From JAAKFL01 sp964629645 (lineage in GTDB: Bacteria; Chlamydiota; Chlamydiia; Chlamydiales; SLFE01), in NCBI GenBank assembly GCA_964629645.1, contig CAZVSU010000040.1, positions 1-23,822 on the forward strand: a stretch of DNA of 23,822 nt, in the 5' to 3' direction. Every line of letters begins with the position of its first letter. Position 1 is the first letter of the stretch. Of the stretch, positions 1-7,129 are shown one piece after another. Under the pieces are notes generated by a model, which did not search any database, was not told the origin of the DNA, and worked only from the letters and a program-made list of their open reading frames with translations. Both the position numbers and the translations under genes were made by a program.

Positions 1-72
1 GATTAATATTGCCTCTCCTCCTAGCGCGCCCTCCTAAGGGAAAATAATCTCAAATGAAGTCATTCGAAATTT

Positions 73-108
73 GAAGACGTCCCCTAAGGGGACGCCTTCT
101 TTTTTTTT
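73..108 (+). terminator. Rho-independent terminator
   Basis: A 12-bp stem with one mismatched pair (arms 73-84 and 88-99, three-base TAA loop) is followed directly by a run of nine Ts and, after one G, more Ts. This is the classical form of an intrinsic terminator reading rightward. It would end a gene entering from the left. A short open frame at 3-47 (stop TAA at 45-47) could be the tail of that gene, but it is too short to identify. The T-run leads straight into the symporter remnant. Confidence 0.75.
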
Positions 109-117
109 GTTTTTTTT

Positions 118-595
118 GCCACCCTTTTTCTCCTCGGAATCGACCGTTTGTTTTCGTTGATCGAGGCAATCTCGACCACTTTGCACGATCAGTGGAGTTT
201 TATGCGGAAAAAAGAGCTCGCACTTTATGTGTGCACATTCGGCTTTTTGGGAGGGCTTATTTTTACAACGACGGCAGGGATTTACTTTGTTCAAGCTTGC
301 TGCAGGCCCTGTCCGTCGGCTATGGCTATCCCGCCGAAGAGCTTAAGGAGTGGATCAATCACGTCTCGAAATTGAGGGTGACGCTTTGGCGGCCCTTGGC
401 AATCAGAATTTTCGCTCCCGTCTGCTTGCTGCTGCTTTTAGCAAGCGCTCTTTACTGCGAATCACAGTTCCCTTCGGCGGATTTTCGGATGGGGCTGCGA
501 TTGCGTTCATCATTTTTGCTGGAGTTCTCTTTTCCTGCTTAACGGCGCAAAAAAAAACGTCAAACCCCATCAAAATAAATAAAGAGCTCGATTGA
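118..595 (+). pseudogene. C-terminal remnant of a sodium:neurotransmitter symporter (SNF/NSS family), frameshifted
   Basis: Three consecutive frames, read in order, look like the C-terminal membrane segments of an SNF/NSS sodium-coupled amino-acid transporter. Frame one (118-about 294) reads FLLGIDRLFSLIEAIS and then GGLIFTTTAGIYFV. Frame two (about 297-460) reads LLQALSVGYGYPAEELKEW and a hydrophobic stretch, APVCLLLLLASALY. Frame three (about 460-595) reads VPFGGFSDG and a last hydrophobic helix, ending at TGA 593-595. In intact family members these pieces occur in this order in one frame. A short deletion with a shift near 290-298 and another shift near 450-465 explain the breaks. The N-terminal two thirds are missing, because frame one is closed by a stop at 85-87 in the terminator. 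The family call is from recalled motif patterns. A non-functional relic is more likely than a set of small membrane proteins. Confidence 0.6.
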
Positions 596-620
596 CGTTT
601 GGGCGCGATTTAAGTATAGA
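592..620 (+). promoter_or_regulatory. Predicted sigma-70-type promoter of the sdh operon
   Basis: TTGACG (592-597) and TATAGA (615-620) are separated by exactly 17 bases, each matching the consensus hexamer at five of six positions. The -10 box ends seven bases before the ATG at 628, so transcription would begin at or next to the start codon and leave almost no leader. The -35 box overlaps the stop codon of the symporter remnant. Confidence 0.6.
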
Positions 621-627
621 AGAAGGT

Positions 628-1554
628 ATGTCGCATGTTCGCTCTTTGCCCAAAGACTTTTTCTGGCGCCGGATCCATTCATTGGCAGGGATTTGGTTGA
701 TCTTTTTCATTATCGAGCATCTTCTCACAAATTCTCAGACCGCTCTTTTCCTCGGTGATGACGGCAAAGGGTTTATCGAATCTGTGAACTGGATCCACAG
801 TTTGCCCTATCTGCCTGTCATTGAGATCGCTGCACTCGGTGTTCCCTTTTTGGTTCATGGGCTTTGGGGCATCAAGTATGCCCGCCAGGCAAAGCTCAAT
901 TCAATCAAATCCGATGGGACGAAACCCGGCTTGAGCGGGTACCGGGAAAACAGGGCCTTCACCTGGCAGCGCATCACGTCATGGATTTTGATTTTTGGCG
1001 TTGTCGCCCATGTCGTGCAGATGCGGTTTATGGAATATCCCGCCCAGGCAAAGGTAGGGGCTGAGACTTTTTACGCCGTGCACATCAGCGAAGACCCGGG
1101 ACTGATGACGCTTGCCGAACGCCTTGACTTCCAGCTGTTCACAGAAAATGAAATCGAACAGCTGTCGGCAAAGCTCGAGGCAGAGCCGACACCGGCAACC
1201 GAAATAGGGAAGCAAAGTAAAAGGCAGGAGCAAGACTTTGCCGAGGCCTTAAGATCTAAAATTGAAGGTGAAGGGCGCGTCGTCGCCGTCGCCAAAAATT
1301 TTGGCACGGCATCGCTGCTTGTCGTTCGCGACACCTTCAAAAGCCCCCTCATGATCATCCTCTACACCCTGTTTGTGATTGCAGCCACTTACCACGCCTT
1401 TAATGGTCTTTGGACCGCATTCATCACATGGGGAGTGAATATCACCCAAGCCGCTCAGGATAAGTTCCGAAAAGTATCGAATTCTCTTATGGGTCTTGTG
1501 ATGTTTTTGGGACTCGCCTCGGTTTGGCTCACTTACATTAATTTGCGTTACTAG
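628..1554 (+). CDS. sdhC: Succinate dehydrogenase cytochrome b558 membrane subunit
   Basis: This is the membrane anchor of Complex II (succinate:quinone oxidoreductase). It holds haem and passes electrons from the SdhAB head to quinone in the inner membrane. The 308-residue product carries the type-B cytochrome b558 pattern: RRIHSLAGIW and EHLLTNSQ in the first helix, then VNWIHSLPYLP, then further helices. Histidines at about 17, 31, 77, 128 and 256 include the probable haem ligands. A hydrophilic loop of roughly 100 residues (about 135-240), with a charged helical stretch, lies between the third and fourth membrane segments. An in-frame TTG at 592 would give 320 residues, but it lies in the predicted -35 box. 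The ATG at 628 fits the expected N-terminus and is preceded by AGAAGG. It is the first gene of the sdh operon; the next gene starts 10 bases after its stop. Confidence 0.92.
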   Translation: MSHVRSLPKDFFWRRIHSLAGIWLIFFIIEHLLTNSQTALFLGDDGKGFIESVNWIHSLPYLPVIEIAALGVPFLVHGLWGIKYARQAKLNSIKSDGTKPGLSGYRENRAFTWQRITSWILIFGVVAHVVQMRFMEYPAQAKVGAETFYAVHISEDPGLMTLAERLDFQLFTENEIEQLSAKLEAEPTPATEIGKQSKRQEQDFAEALRSKIEGEGRVVAVAKNFGTASLLVVRDTFKSPLMIILYTLFVIAATYHAFNGLWTAFITWGVNITQAAQDKFRKVSNSLMGLVMFLGLASVWLTYINLRY

Positions 1555-1564
1555 GAGCGCGCAC

Positions 1565-1813
1565 ATGGAAATTGATGCTAAAGCTTTTGCCCTTGCGGGG
1601 GCCATATTATGGGGGGTCCTGATGTTTATCATGACCTGGTCTTATCTCTTGTTCAACGGATATGGCGAGGCGTTTATGAAAAGCATCATCAGCGTCTACC
1701 CCGGATTCTCTCTCACTCCTTTCGGGAGTGTGATCGGCCTGATCTGGGGGTTTGCGGATGGATTTATTCTCTTATTTATTTTAGCTTGGCTCTATAACTT
1801 CCTTCGATCGTAA
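1565..1813 (+). CDS. Small two-helix membrane protein, 'phage holin'-like orphan family
   Basis: The 82-residue protein has two hydrophobic segments (about 8-30 and 54-80) flanking a short polar loop. The pattern GSVIGLIWGFADG followed by AWLYNFL recalls a family of roughly 80-residue membrane proteins often labelled 'bacteriophage holin' without functional proof. No phage or lysis gene lies nearby. The gene has a good ribosome site (AGGAG at 1554-1558, just after the sdhC stop) and sits between sdhC and sdhA, with sdhA starting six bases after its stop. It is therefore almost certainly co-transcribed with succinate dehydrogenase. It might be an accessory subunit, an assembly factor or an unrelated passenger; the sequence does not decide. 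The CDS is secure, the function is not. Confidence 0.75.
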   Translation: MEIDAKAFALAGAILWGVLMFIMTWSYLLFNGYGEAFMKSIISVYPGFSLTPFGSVIGLIWGFADGFILLFILAWLYNFLRS

Positions 1814-1819
1814 ACAAAT

Positions 1820-3709
1820 ATGGGTCAAAATCAGAAAAAAACAGTGATCGTCGTCGGCGGAGGCTTGGCCGGCCTTTCCGCGACCATGAAGCTCGCGGAA
1901 AATGGCTGCCACGTCAAGTTGGTGTCCATCACGAAATGCCGCCGTTCCCACTCAGTCTGCGCACAAGGGGGGATCAACGCCGCGATGAATCTCATGGGGG
2001 AAGAGGACTCTCCCCTGATCCATGCTTACGACACCATGAAAGGGGGAGACTTTCTCGCTGACCAACCCCCCATCCTCGAGATGTGTCTGACAGCGCCCTC
2101 CATTATTCGAATGATGGATCGTTTCGGCTGCTGCTTCAACCGCACTCCAGAAGGAAATATGGACTTTCGCCGTTTCGGCGGCACTCTCTACAATCGGACC
2201 GCTTTTTGCGGAGCGTCGACAGGTCAACAGCTCATGTATTCGCTGGATGAGCAGGTGCGCCGCTACGAAGCGGCCGGCAAGGTGGAAAAATTTGAAAATC
2301 ACGAGTTTTTGCGTCTGGTTAGAGACGAAGGCGGCATAGCCCGCGGCATTGTCTATATGGATCTGTTCAACTTGAAGCTAGACGTCATGAAAGCCAATGC
2401 CGTTGTGGTGGCCACAGGCGGCCTCGGCGTCTTGTTTAAGCTCTCCACAAATTCTACGTTTTGCACGGGAGCGGCTAATGGACGTCTTTACAAGCAGGGG
2501 ATGGAATATGCAAACGGAGAGTTCATCCAGATTCACCCGACAGCCATTCCCGGTATCGACAAATTGCGCTTGATGTCCGAGTCGGCAAGAGGGGAAGGGG
2601 GACGGGTCTGGGTCTACGGCGATTCCTCCAAAACCATCACGACACCTGAAGGCAAGACCATACCTTGCGGAGAAACGGGGAAGCCGTGGTACTTTTTAGA
2701 AGAGCTCTATCCCGCTTTCGGGAACCTTGTGCCAAGAGATATCGGCGCCCGCGAGGTGCTGAGGGTGTGCGAAAAGGGGCTTGGCGTCGAGGGAAAAATG
2801 CAAGTCTACCTCGACGTGACCCATCTTCCCGATGAGACAAAGCATAAACTTGATGCGATCTTAGAGATTTATCAAAAGTTCACCGGCGAAGATCCGAGGA
2901 AAGTTCCGATGAGGATTTTTCCCGCTGTCCATTACAGCATGGGAGGGGGCTGGGTCGACTGGCCGGCTGCCGATGATCCCGACCGCTTCGAACGCTACCG
3001 CCAGATGACCAACATTCCGGGTTGTTTCAACATCGGCGAATCAGACTTTTCTTATCACGGCGCCAATCGACTCGGGGCCAATGCTCTTCTGTCCTGCATT
3101 TACAGCGGCCTTGTCGTTGGCGGCGAGGTGCCGAGGTATCTCGAAAATGCGACTGAAAGTCCAGCTTCGGAATCTATTTTTGAAGAGGCGTTGCAAAAAG
3201 AGAAGGACTTCAAAAGCGACTTAATGGGGCGAAACGGGGAGGAAAACATCCACCTCCTGCACGACGAGCTTGCCGACATCATGGTGAATAACGCGACTGT
3301 GAAAAGAAGCAATCGGGATTTGAAAGCGTCTTTAGATAAGATTAAAGAGCTTAAAGAGCGGTATCAAAAGATCACGATCCAAGATGAAAGCCGCTTTGCG
3401 AATAAGAGCTTTATTTTTGCTCATCAGTTTGATGCGATGATCGATTTGGCTCTGATCATTGTCAAAGGCGCTCTCCTCAGAGATGAATTTCGGGGGGCCC
3501 ATTACAAAGAAGGATTCAAAGAGCGAGACGATAAGAACTGGCTCAAACACACGATCGCCACATATGATCCATCGCAAGATGAACCTGTCATCACCTATCG
3601 AAATGTCGATTTGCGCCACTTAGACCCGATTCCAAGGGACTATGTCAGCGCGAAAAAAGTGAAGCCGAAGCTGAAAAATGTTCCGGAGAACATGCCGCTT
3701 CCAATTTAA
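1820..3709 (+). CDS. sdhA: Succinate dehydrogenase flavoprotein subunit
   Basis: The catalytic subunit of Complex II oxidises succinate to fumarate with covalently bound FAD. The 629-residue protein begins with the dinucleotide-binding GGGLAGLSAT (13-22). Next comes RSHSVCAQGG, where His44 should carry the covalent FAD. Substrate-binding and catalytic blocks follow: HPTAIPG, SESARGEGGRVW, PAVHYSMGG and HGANRLGANALL. The length and motif spacing match the Bacillus/epsilonproteobacterial type that goes with a cytochrome b558 SdhC. There is no clear Shine-Dalgarno before the ATG at 1820, so translation is probably coupled to the small membrane gene six bases upstream. sdhB follows after nine bases. 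Confidence 0.96.
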   Translation: MGQNQKKTVIVVGGGLAGLSATMKLAENGCHVKLVSITKCRRSHSVCAQGGINAAMNLMGEEDSPLIHAYDTMKGGDFLADQPPILEMCLTAPSIIRMMDRFGCCFNRTPEGNMDFRRFGGTLYNRTAFCGASTGQQLMYSLDEQVRRYEAAGKVEKFENHEFLRLVRDEGGIARGIVYMDLFNLKLDVMKANAVVVATGGLGVLFKLSTNSTFCTGAANGRLYKQGMEYANGEFIQIHPTAIPGIDKLRLMSESARGEGGRVWVYGDSSKTITTPEGKTIPCGETGKPWYFLEELYPAFGNLVPRDIGAREVLRVCEKGLGVEGKMQVYLDVTHLPDETKHKLDAILEIYQKFTGEDPRKVPMRIFPAVHYSMGGGWVDWPAADDPDRFERYRQMTNIPGCFNIGESDFSYHGANRLGANALLSCIYSGLVVGGEVPRYLENATESPASESIFEEALQKEKDFKSDLMGRNGEENIHLLHDELADIMVNNATVKRSNRDLKASLDKIKELKERYQKITIQDESRFANKSFIFAHQFDAMIDLALIIVKGALLRDEFRGAHYKEGFKERDDKNWLKHTIATYDPSQDEPVITYRNVDLRHLDPIPRDYVSAKKVKPKLKNVPENMPLPI

Positions 3710-3718
3710 AGGTGCACT

Positions 3719-4486
3719 ATGGCAGACACTTATGTTTTGAAAATTTATCGGGGAACACCCGAAAAGCAGTATTGGGAAGAGTTTGAACTGGAACTTATTC
3801 CTTATGCGAACGTGATCTCCTCTTTGATGGAAATCGAAAAACGTCCGATCAACCGAAAAGGCGAGCGGGTTGATCCGATTGTGTGGGAACAGGGGTGTCT
3901 TGAAGAAGTCTGCGGGTCGTGTTCGATGCTGATCAACAGCGTGCCGCGTCAAGCGTGCACCGCGTTGATTGAAACGATTATAAAAGAGACAAACAATAAG
4001 GTCATTACCCTTGCCCCCATGACCAAGTTCCCTCTTGTGCGCGATCTTATCGTCGATCGTTCCCTTATGTTTGACAACCTCAAAAAAGTGCACGCCTGGA
4101 TCGACACCGATTTAAGTTTCGATCGCGGCCCGGGGCCCACTTATTCGCCGAAAGTACAGGCGGTGATGTATTCCTTGGCCACATGCATGACCTGCGGCTG
4201 CTGCTCTGAATCGTGCCCCAATGTCAACGCAAACTCAAAATTCATCGGCCCCGCTCCCATTTCGACCGTGCGGCTTTTAAACATGCATCCGACCGGCAAA
4301 GCGGGGGAAGATATCCGCTTGAACGCTTTGATGGAAGAAGGGGGAATTACAGGGTGCGGCAACGCCCAAAATTGCGTGAAGGTATGTCCGAAGGGAATTC
4401 CTTTGACCGACAGCATCGCAGACATCGGCCGCGCCGTTACGAAGCAAGCGCTTCGAAATTTGTTCGGCAGTCCACAAAATTCCTGA
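3719..4486 (+). CDS. sdhB: Succinate dehydrogenase iron-sulfur subunit
   Basis: This subunit carries electrons from FAD in SdhA to quinone and haem in SdhC through three iron-sulfur clusters. The 255-residue protein has the plant-ferredoxin-like 2Fe-2S ligands Cys60, Cys65, Cys68 and Cys80. The bacterial-ferredoxin part follows, with CMTCGCCSESCPN and later CGNAQNCVKVCPKGIP, giving the 4Fe-4S and 3Fe-4S sites. All the expected cysteines are present. A ribosome site (AAAGGTG) lies just before the ATG at 3719. It is the last gene of the sdh operon. The next 85 bases contain no clear hairpin terminator, so read-through into the ThyX-like gene is possible. Confidence 0.96.
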   Translation: MADTYVLKIYRGTPEKQYWEEFELELIPYANVISSLMEIEKRPINRKGERVDPIVWEQGCLEEVCGSCSMLINSVPRQACTALIETIIKETNNKVITLAPMTKFPLVRDLIVDRSLMFDNLKKVHAWIDTDLSFDRGPGPTYSPKVQAVMYSLATCMTCGCCSESCPNVNANSKFIGPAPISTVRLLNMHPTGKAGEDIRLNALMEEGGITGCGNAQNCVKVCPKGIPLTDSIADIGRAVTKQALRNLFGSPQNS

Positions 4487-4571
4487 AGACGTGCATGTTA
4501 CGATTTTTCTTGAAACCGAAGAGACCTTTGTGGCAACCTTGTCCATTCCGACTCTAAAATAAAGGTTCACA

Positions 4572-6215
4572 ATGCAACAAGATTACGAAAATTTTACTGC
4601 AAACGAACTCAAAATCCTGAGCCACTATGTCACGAATACCTCCAGCCACATCTTTTGCCTTCGCAATCTCCCGGAAGTGATCAAGGGGGCTCTTTTTTCC
4701 CGTTACTCCCGCTCATCTCTGGGGCTTCGGTCCCTCCTGCTAAAAGAGTTTATCTTGAATGATGAAGAGACCGCCTTCGGCGATCTCGTCCCGGCTGCCG
4801 GAGAAACAGAAAATGGTGAAAGCGTTGATAACCAGGTTCTTGCATTAAAAAAAGCGCAAAATTTCTACGACCGTATCCTCGACGGCTATGGCGACGATTC
4901 GATCGGCGAGCTTGGAGGCGCCCACCTCGCGATTGAAAATGTCTCAATGCTGGCTGCAAAGCTGATCGAAGACCGTCGGATCGGGGGATCGCCTCTAGAA
5001 AAATCCACTCGATATATCTATTTCGACCAGAAAGTGGACGGAGATTACCTTTTTTATCGAGAACCGATTCTGATGACGTCAGCCTTTCGCGATGAGTATC
5101 TGGGCACATGCAACATGCTGTTCGATACGTATAGTAAAATTATCCCTCCCCTCACCGTCTATATGGAAGAGAAGTTTCCGAAGGGAGAGTCTATTTCTTC
5201 CGGCGCCTATAAGGCGTCGATAAGGGCCAAAGTTCTCGATTGTCTCAGGGGACTGCTCCCTGCTGGCACATTGACGAATATGGGACTCTACGGAAATGGC
5301 CGCTTTTTCGAACATATGATCCAAAGGCTCCATTGCGATAACCTCGCAGAGCTCCAAGATATAGGGAAACGATGCTTCGACGAACTGAATAAGCTGATTC
5401 CCTCTTTCGTCCGGCGTTCAGAAATCGGCCACCGCACTCAATTGGGCTTCGAACGATTTTTTGACGCGCAACAAACGGCCATCCAACTGATCACAGAGCA
5501 AAACACTCAATTCGCTGACTCTGCCTCAAAGCCTGGCGTTCGGCTTATTTCTTTTGATCAAGAAGGTCCGGCAAAAGTGGCGGCGGCTTTGCTTTTTGAG
5601 CGCTCAGGTAAAAGCTTGTACGATTTACAGAGGCACTGCAAAGCGATGTCCTCCGAAGAGATCAGCCGCATTTTAGACGCCGCGTGCACCGCTCGGGAAA
5701 ATCGACGCCACAAAAGCCCTCGCGCTTTGGAGCATGCCGAATTCACATTTGAAATTCTATCGGACTTCGGGGCTTATCGCGATTTGCACAGGCACCGCAC
5801 TTTGACGCAAGAAAGGCAGCTTCTCACTTGCGATCACGGCTATTACATTCCCGAAGAGCTGAACGACCTGCCCGAAAGAGAGCTCTACTTGACTGCAATG
5901 GAGAAGGCAAAAAACGTGCATCGTTCCATTGCGTCCGAGTTGCCGGAGGAGGCGCAGTATGTGGTGCCGATGGCCTACAACATCCGCTGGTACTTTCACG
6001 TCAATTTAAGAGCGCTGCAGTGGCTTTGCGAGCTTCGCTCAGCTCCCGCCGGCCATCCCACCTACCGCATGATTGCACAGGAAATGGCCCGTCAGCTGTC
6101 TGATGCCGTCCCTGAATTTGAACGTTTTTTCAAATTCGTCGATTATGAAGGGCACGATCTTGGCCGTCTCGGTCAAGAACAGAGAAAAGCCGAAAAATTG
6201 AAGGCGCGAAGCTGA
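4572..6215 (+). CDS. thyX: Two-domain FAD-dependent thymidylate synthase-like protein (ThyX type)
   Basis: ThyX enzymes make dTMP from dUMP using methylene-tetrahydrofolate, FAD and NADPH. This 547-residue protein is about twice the length of a classical ThyX and appears to hold two ThyX-like units. The first (about 1-250) has SIGELGGAHLAIENVS and EKSTRY (143-148). The second (about 290-547) has RALEHAEFTFEIL and RHRTLTQERQ (407-416). The classical motif is RHR, seven residues, Ser. Unit two has the RHR but Leu at the Ser position. Unit one has the STRY end but lacks RHR (DRR at 134-136). A long double-domain ThyX is known in Chlamydia trachomatis (CT632), so the family is expected here. A ribosome site (AAAGG) precedes the ATG at 4572. 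dTMP synthesis is likely but not proven, because some long members could have other roles. Confidence 0.85.
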   Translation: MQQDYENFTANELKILSHYVTNTSSHIFCLRNLPEVIKGALFSRYSRSSLGLRSLLLKEFILNDEETAFGDLVPAAGETENGESVDNQVLALKKAQNFYDRILDGYGDDSIGELGGAHLAIENVSMLAAKLIEDRRIGGSPLEKSTRYIYFDQKVDGDYLFYREPILMTSAFRDEYLGTCNMLFDTYSKIIPPLTVYMEEKFPKGESISSGAYKASIRAKVLDCLRGLLPAGTLTNMGLYGNGRFFEHMIQRLHCDNLAELQDIGKRCFDELNKLIPSFVRRSEIGHRTQLGFERFFDAQQTAIQLITEQNTQFADSASKPGVRLISFDQEGPAKVAAALLFERSGKSLYDLQRHCKAMSSEEISRILDAACTARENRRHKSPRALEHAEFTFEILSDFGAYRDLHRHRTLTQERQLLTCDHGYYIPEELNDLPERELYLTAMEKAKNVHRSIASELPEEAQYVVPMAYNIRWYFHVNLRALQWLCELRSAPAGHPTYRMIAQEMARQLSDAVPEFERFFKFVDYEGHDLGRLGQEQRKAEKLKARS

Positions 6216-6225
6216 CGTCCTTTCT

Positions 6226-7011
6226 TCAAATCAAGCCGATCTCTTCGCTGTCATCGCCCGGCAATGACACAATATAAACCGTTTCGCTATCGCTGCCCGG
6301 CCTTCTGGGGGAGAAGCTGTCGTCTTCGCTGCTCCCGTCGACGACCCACCATCGGTCAGCCTGCACGCTTTCCCCTGATGAAGAAGGGGTGCCTGAAGAC
6401 GCTGCCTCATCATGAGGACAAAGCGGCCTTTCCTCGCGCTGTTCTTTGAGCCGCCTCGGTTTTGCCCGGGGGTTGGTGTCGTGGATATTTTTCATCGATT
6501 GCGTAAATTTACGATTTTTTTTGGATTTTTTGAACTTGTTTAAGACGATTGCGTCGTATTCCTCATTCCACTTTTTGTATAAAGGATTCTTTTTATTCCC
6601 TAATTCGCTCAACACCTTCGCTTTGATTCCTTTCCTGAAATCCCGCTGCTCATAAATGTCAAATTGAGAAAAAATGTCGACCACCAAGTCGCGTATCTTT
6701 TGCAAACACTCTTTTAATTTTGCCTCGTGATCTTGCAAGGCCGTTAGGCTCAGTTTTTTGCTGATAATGGCCGAAAGCGAGGTGACCGGTATTTTTCGGT
6801 ATTCATCCACTAAAGGTTTGATACGTTCATTTAAATCCTTCACCATGTAGTCGATATGTCTTTTTTTTGCCCGCGTTTCGATTCGGCTGAGAAGGGCTAG
6901 CTGCAGGGCAATCATTTTTTGCGTTTCATAAGTGGCATAGGTGAGTTTGGTTTCCTCATTATGAAGATAAAGGGGGATCGGGGTTGATGGACCATCGTGA
7001 TGAACGATCAT
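6226..7011 (-). CDS. Uncharacterised charged protein with acidic serine-rich tail
   Basis: I do not recognise this 261-residue protein. Residues about 20-150 look helical and possibly coiled (many K, E, L), about 150-190 are very basic (FKKSKKNRKF), and the last 60 or so residues are acidic and serine-rich (DGSSEDDSFS, PGDDSEE), typical of disorder. There is no signal peptide and no membrane segment. The start at 7011 is chosen because a strong ribosome site (AAAGGAG, minus strand 7024-7018) sits six bases before that ATG. A TTG at 7029 would lie upstream of that site. It converges on thyX with a ten-base gap and diverges from tyrP. A lineage-specific or secreted protein is possible but unsupported. 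Confidence 0.7.
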   Translation of the reverse strand: MIVHHDGPSTPIPLYLHNEETKLTYATYETQKMIALQLALLSRIETRAKKRHIDYMVKDLNERIKPLVDEYRKIPVTSLSAIISKKLSLTALQDHEAKLKECLQKIRDLVVDIFSQFDIYEQRDFRKGIKAKVLSELGNKKNPLYKKWNEEYDAIVLNKFKKSKKNRKFTQSMKNIHDTNPRAKPRRLKEQREERPLCPHDEAASSGTPSSSGESVQADRWWVVDGSSEDDSFSPRRPGSDSETVYIVSLPGDDSEEIGLI

Positions 7012-7093
7012 AAACACTCCTTTGATCAATAAAACGTGACCTTATCAGATTTCATTTGTGTTTAAAATCATTATTTGGTTCTTCATTAACGTC

Positions 7094-7122
7094 TTTACAT
7101 AGGTCATTCAAACTGATATTAT
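7094..7122 (+). promoter_or_regulatory. Predicted sigma-70-type promoter of the tyrP-trpS-uvrB run
   Basis: TTTACA (7094-7099) and TATTAT (7117-7122) are separated by exactly 17 bases; both are close to consensus. The -10 box ends seven bases before the ATG at 7130, and no Shine-Dalgarno sequence lies between, so the mRNA would be leaderless or nearly so. Confidence 0.65.
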
Positions 7123-7129
7123 TTCGACG

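Noticed and set aside
3620..4093. 157-codon minus-strand open frame across the sdhA-sdhB junction
   Set aside because: It is antisense to the 2Fe-2S domain of sdhB, with no recognisable protein pattern.
4487..4571. Possible terminator or promoter between sdhB and the ThyX-like gene
   Set aside because: No hairpin with a T-run is present, and candidate -35/-10 pairs have poor sequence or spacing.
6213..6218. Several genes end in TGACGT (593, 6213, 19389)
   Set aside because: Three occurrences of a short string at stop codons are not enough to suggest a signal, and the downstream contexts differ.
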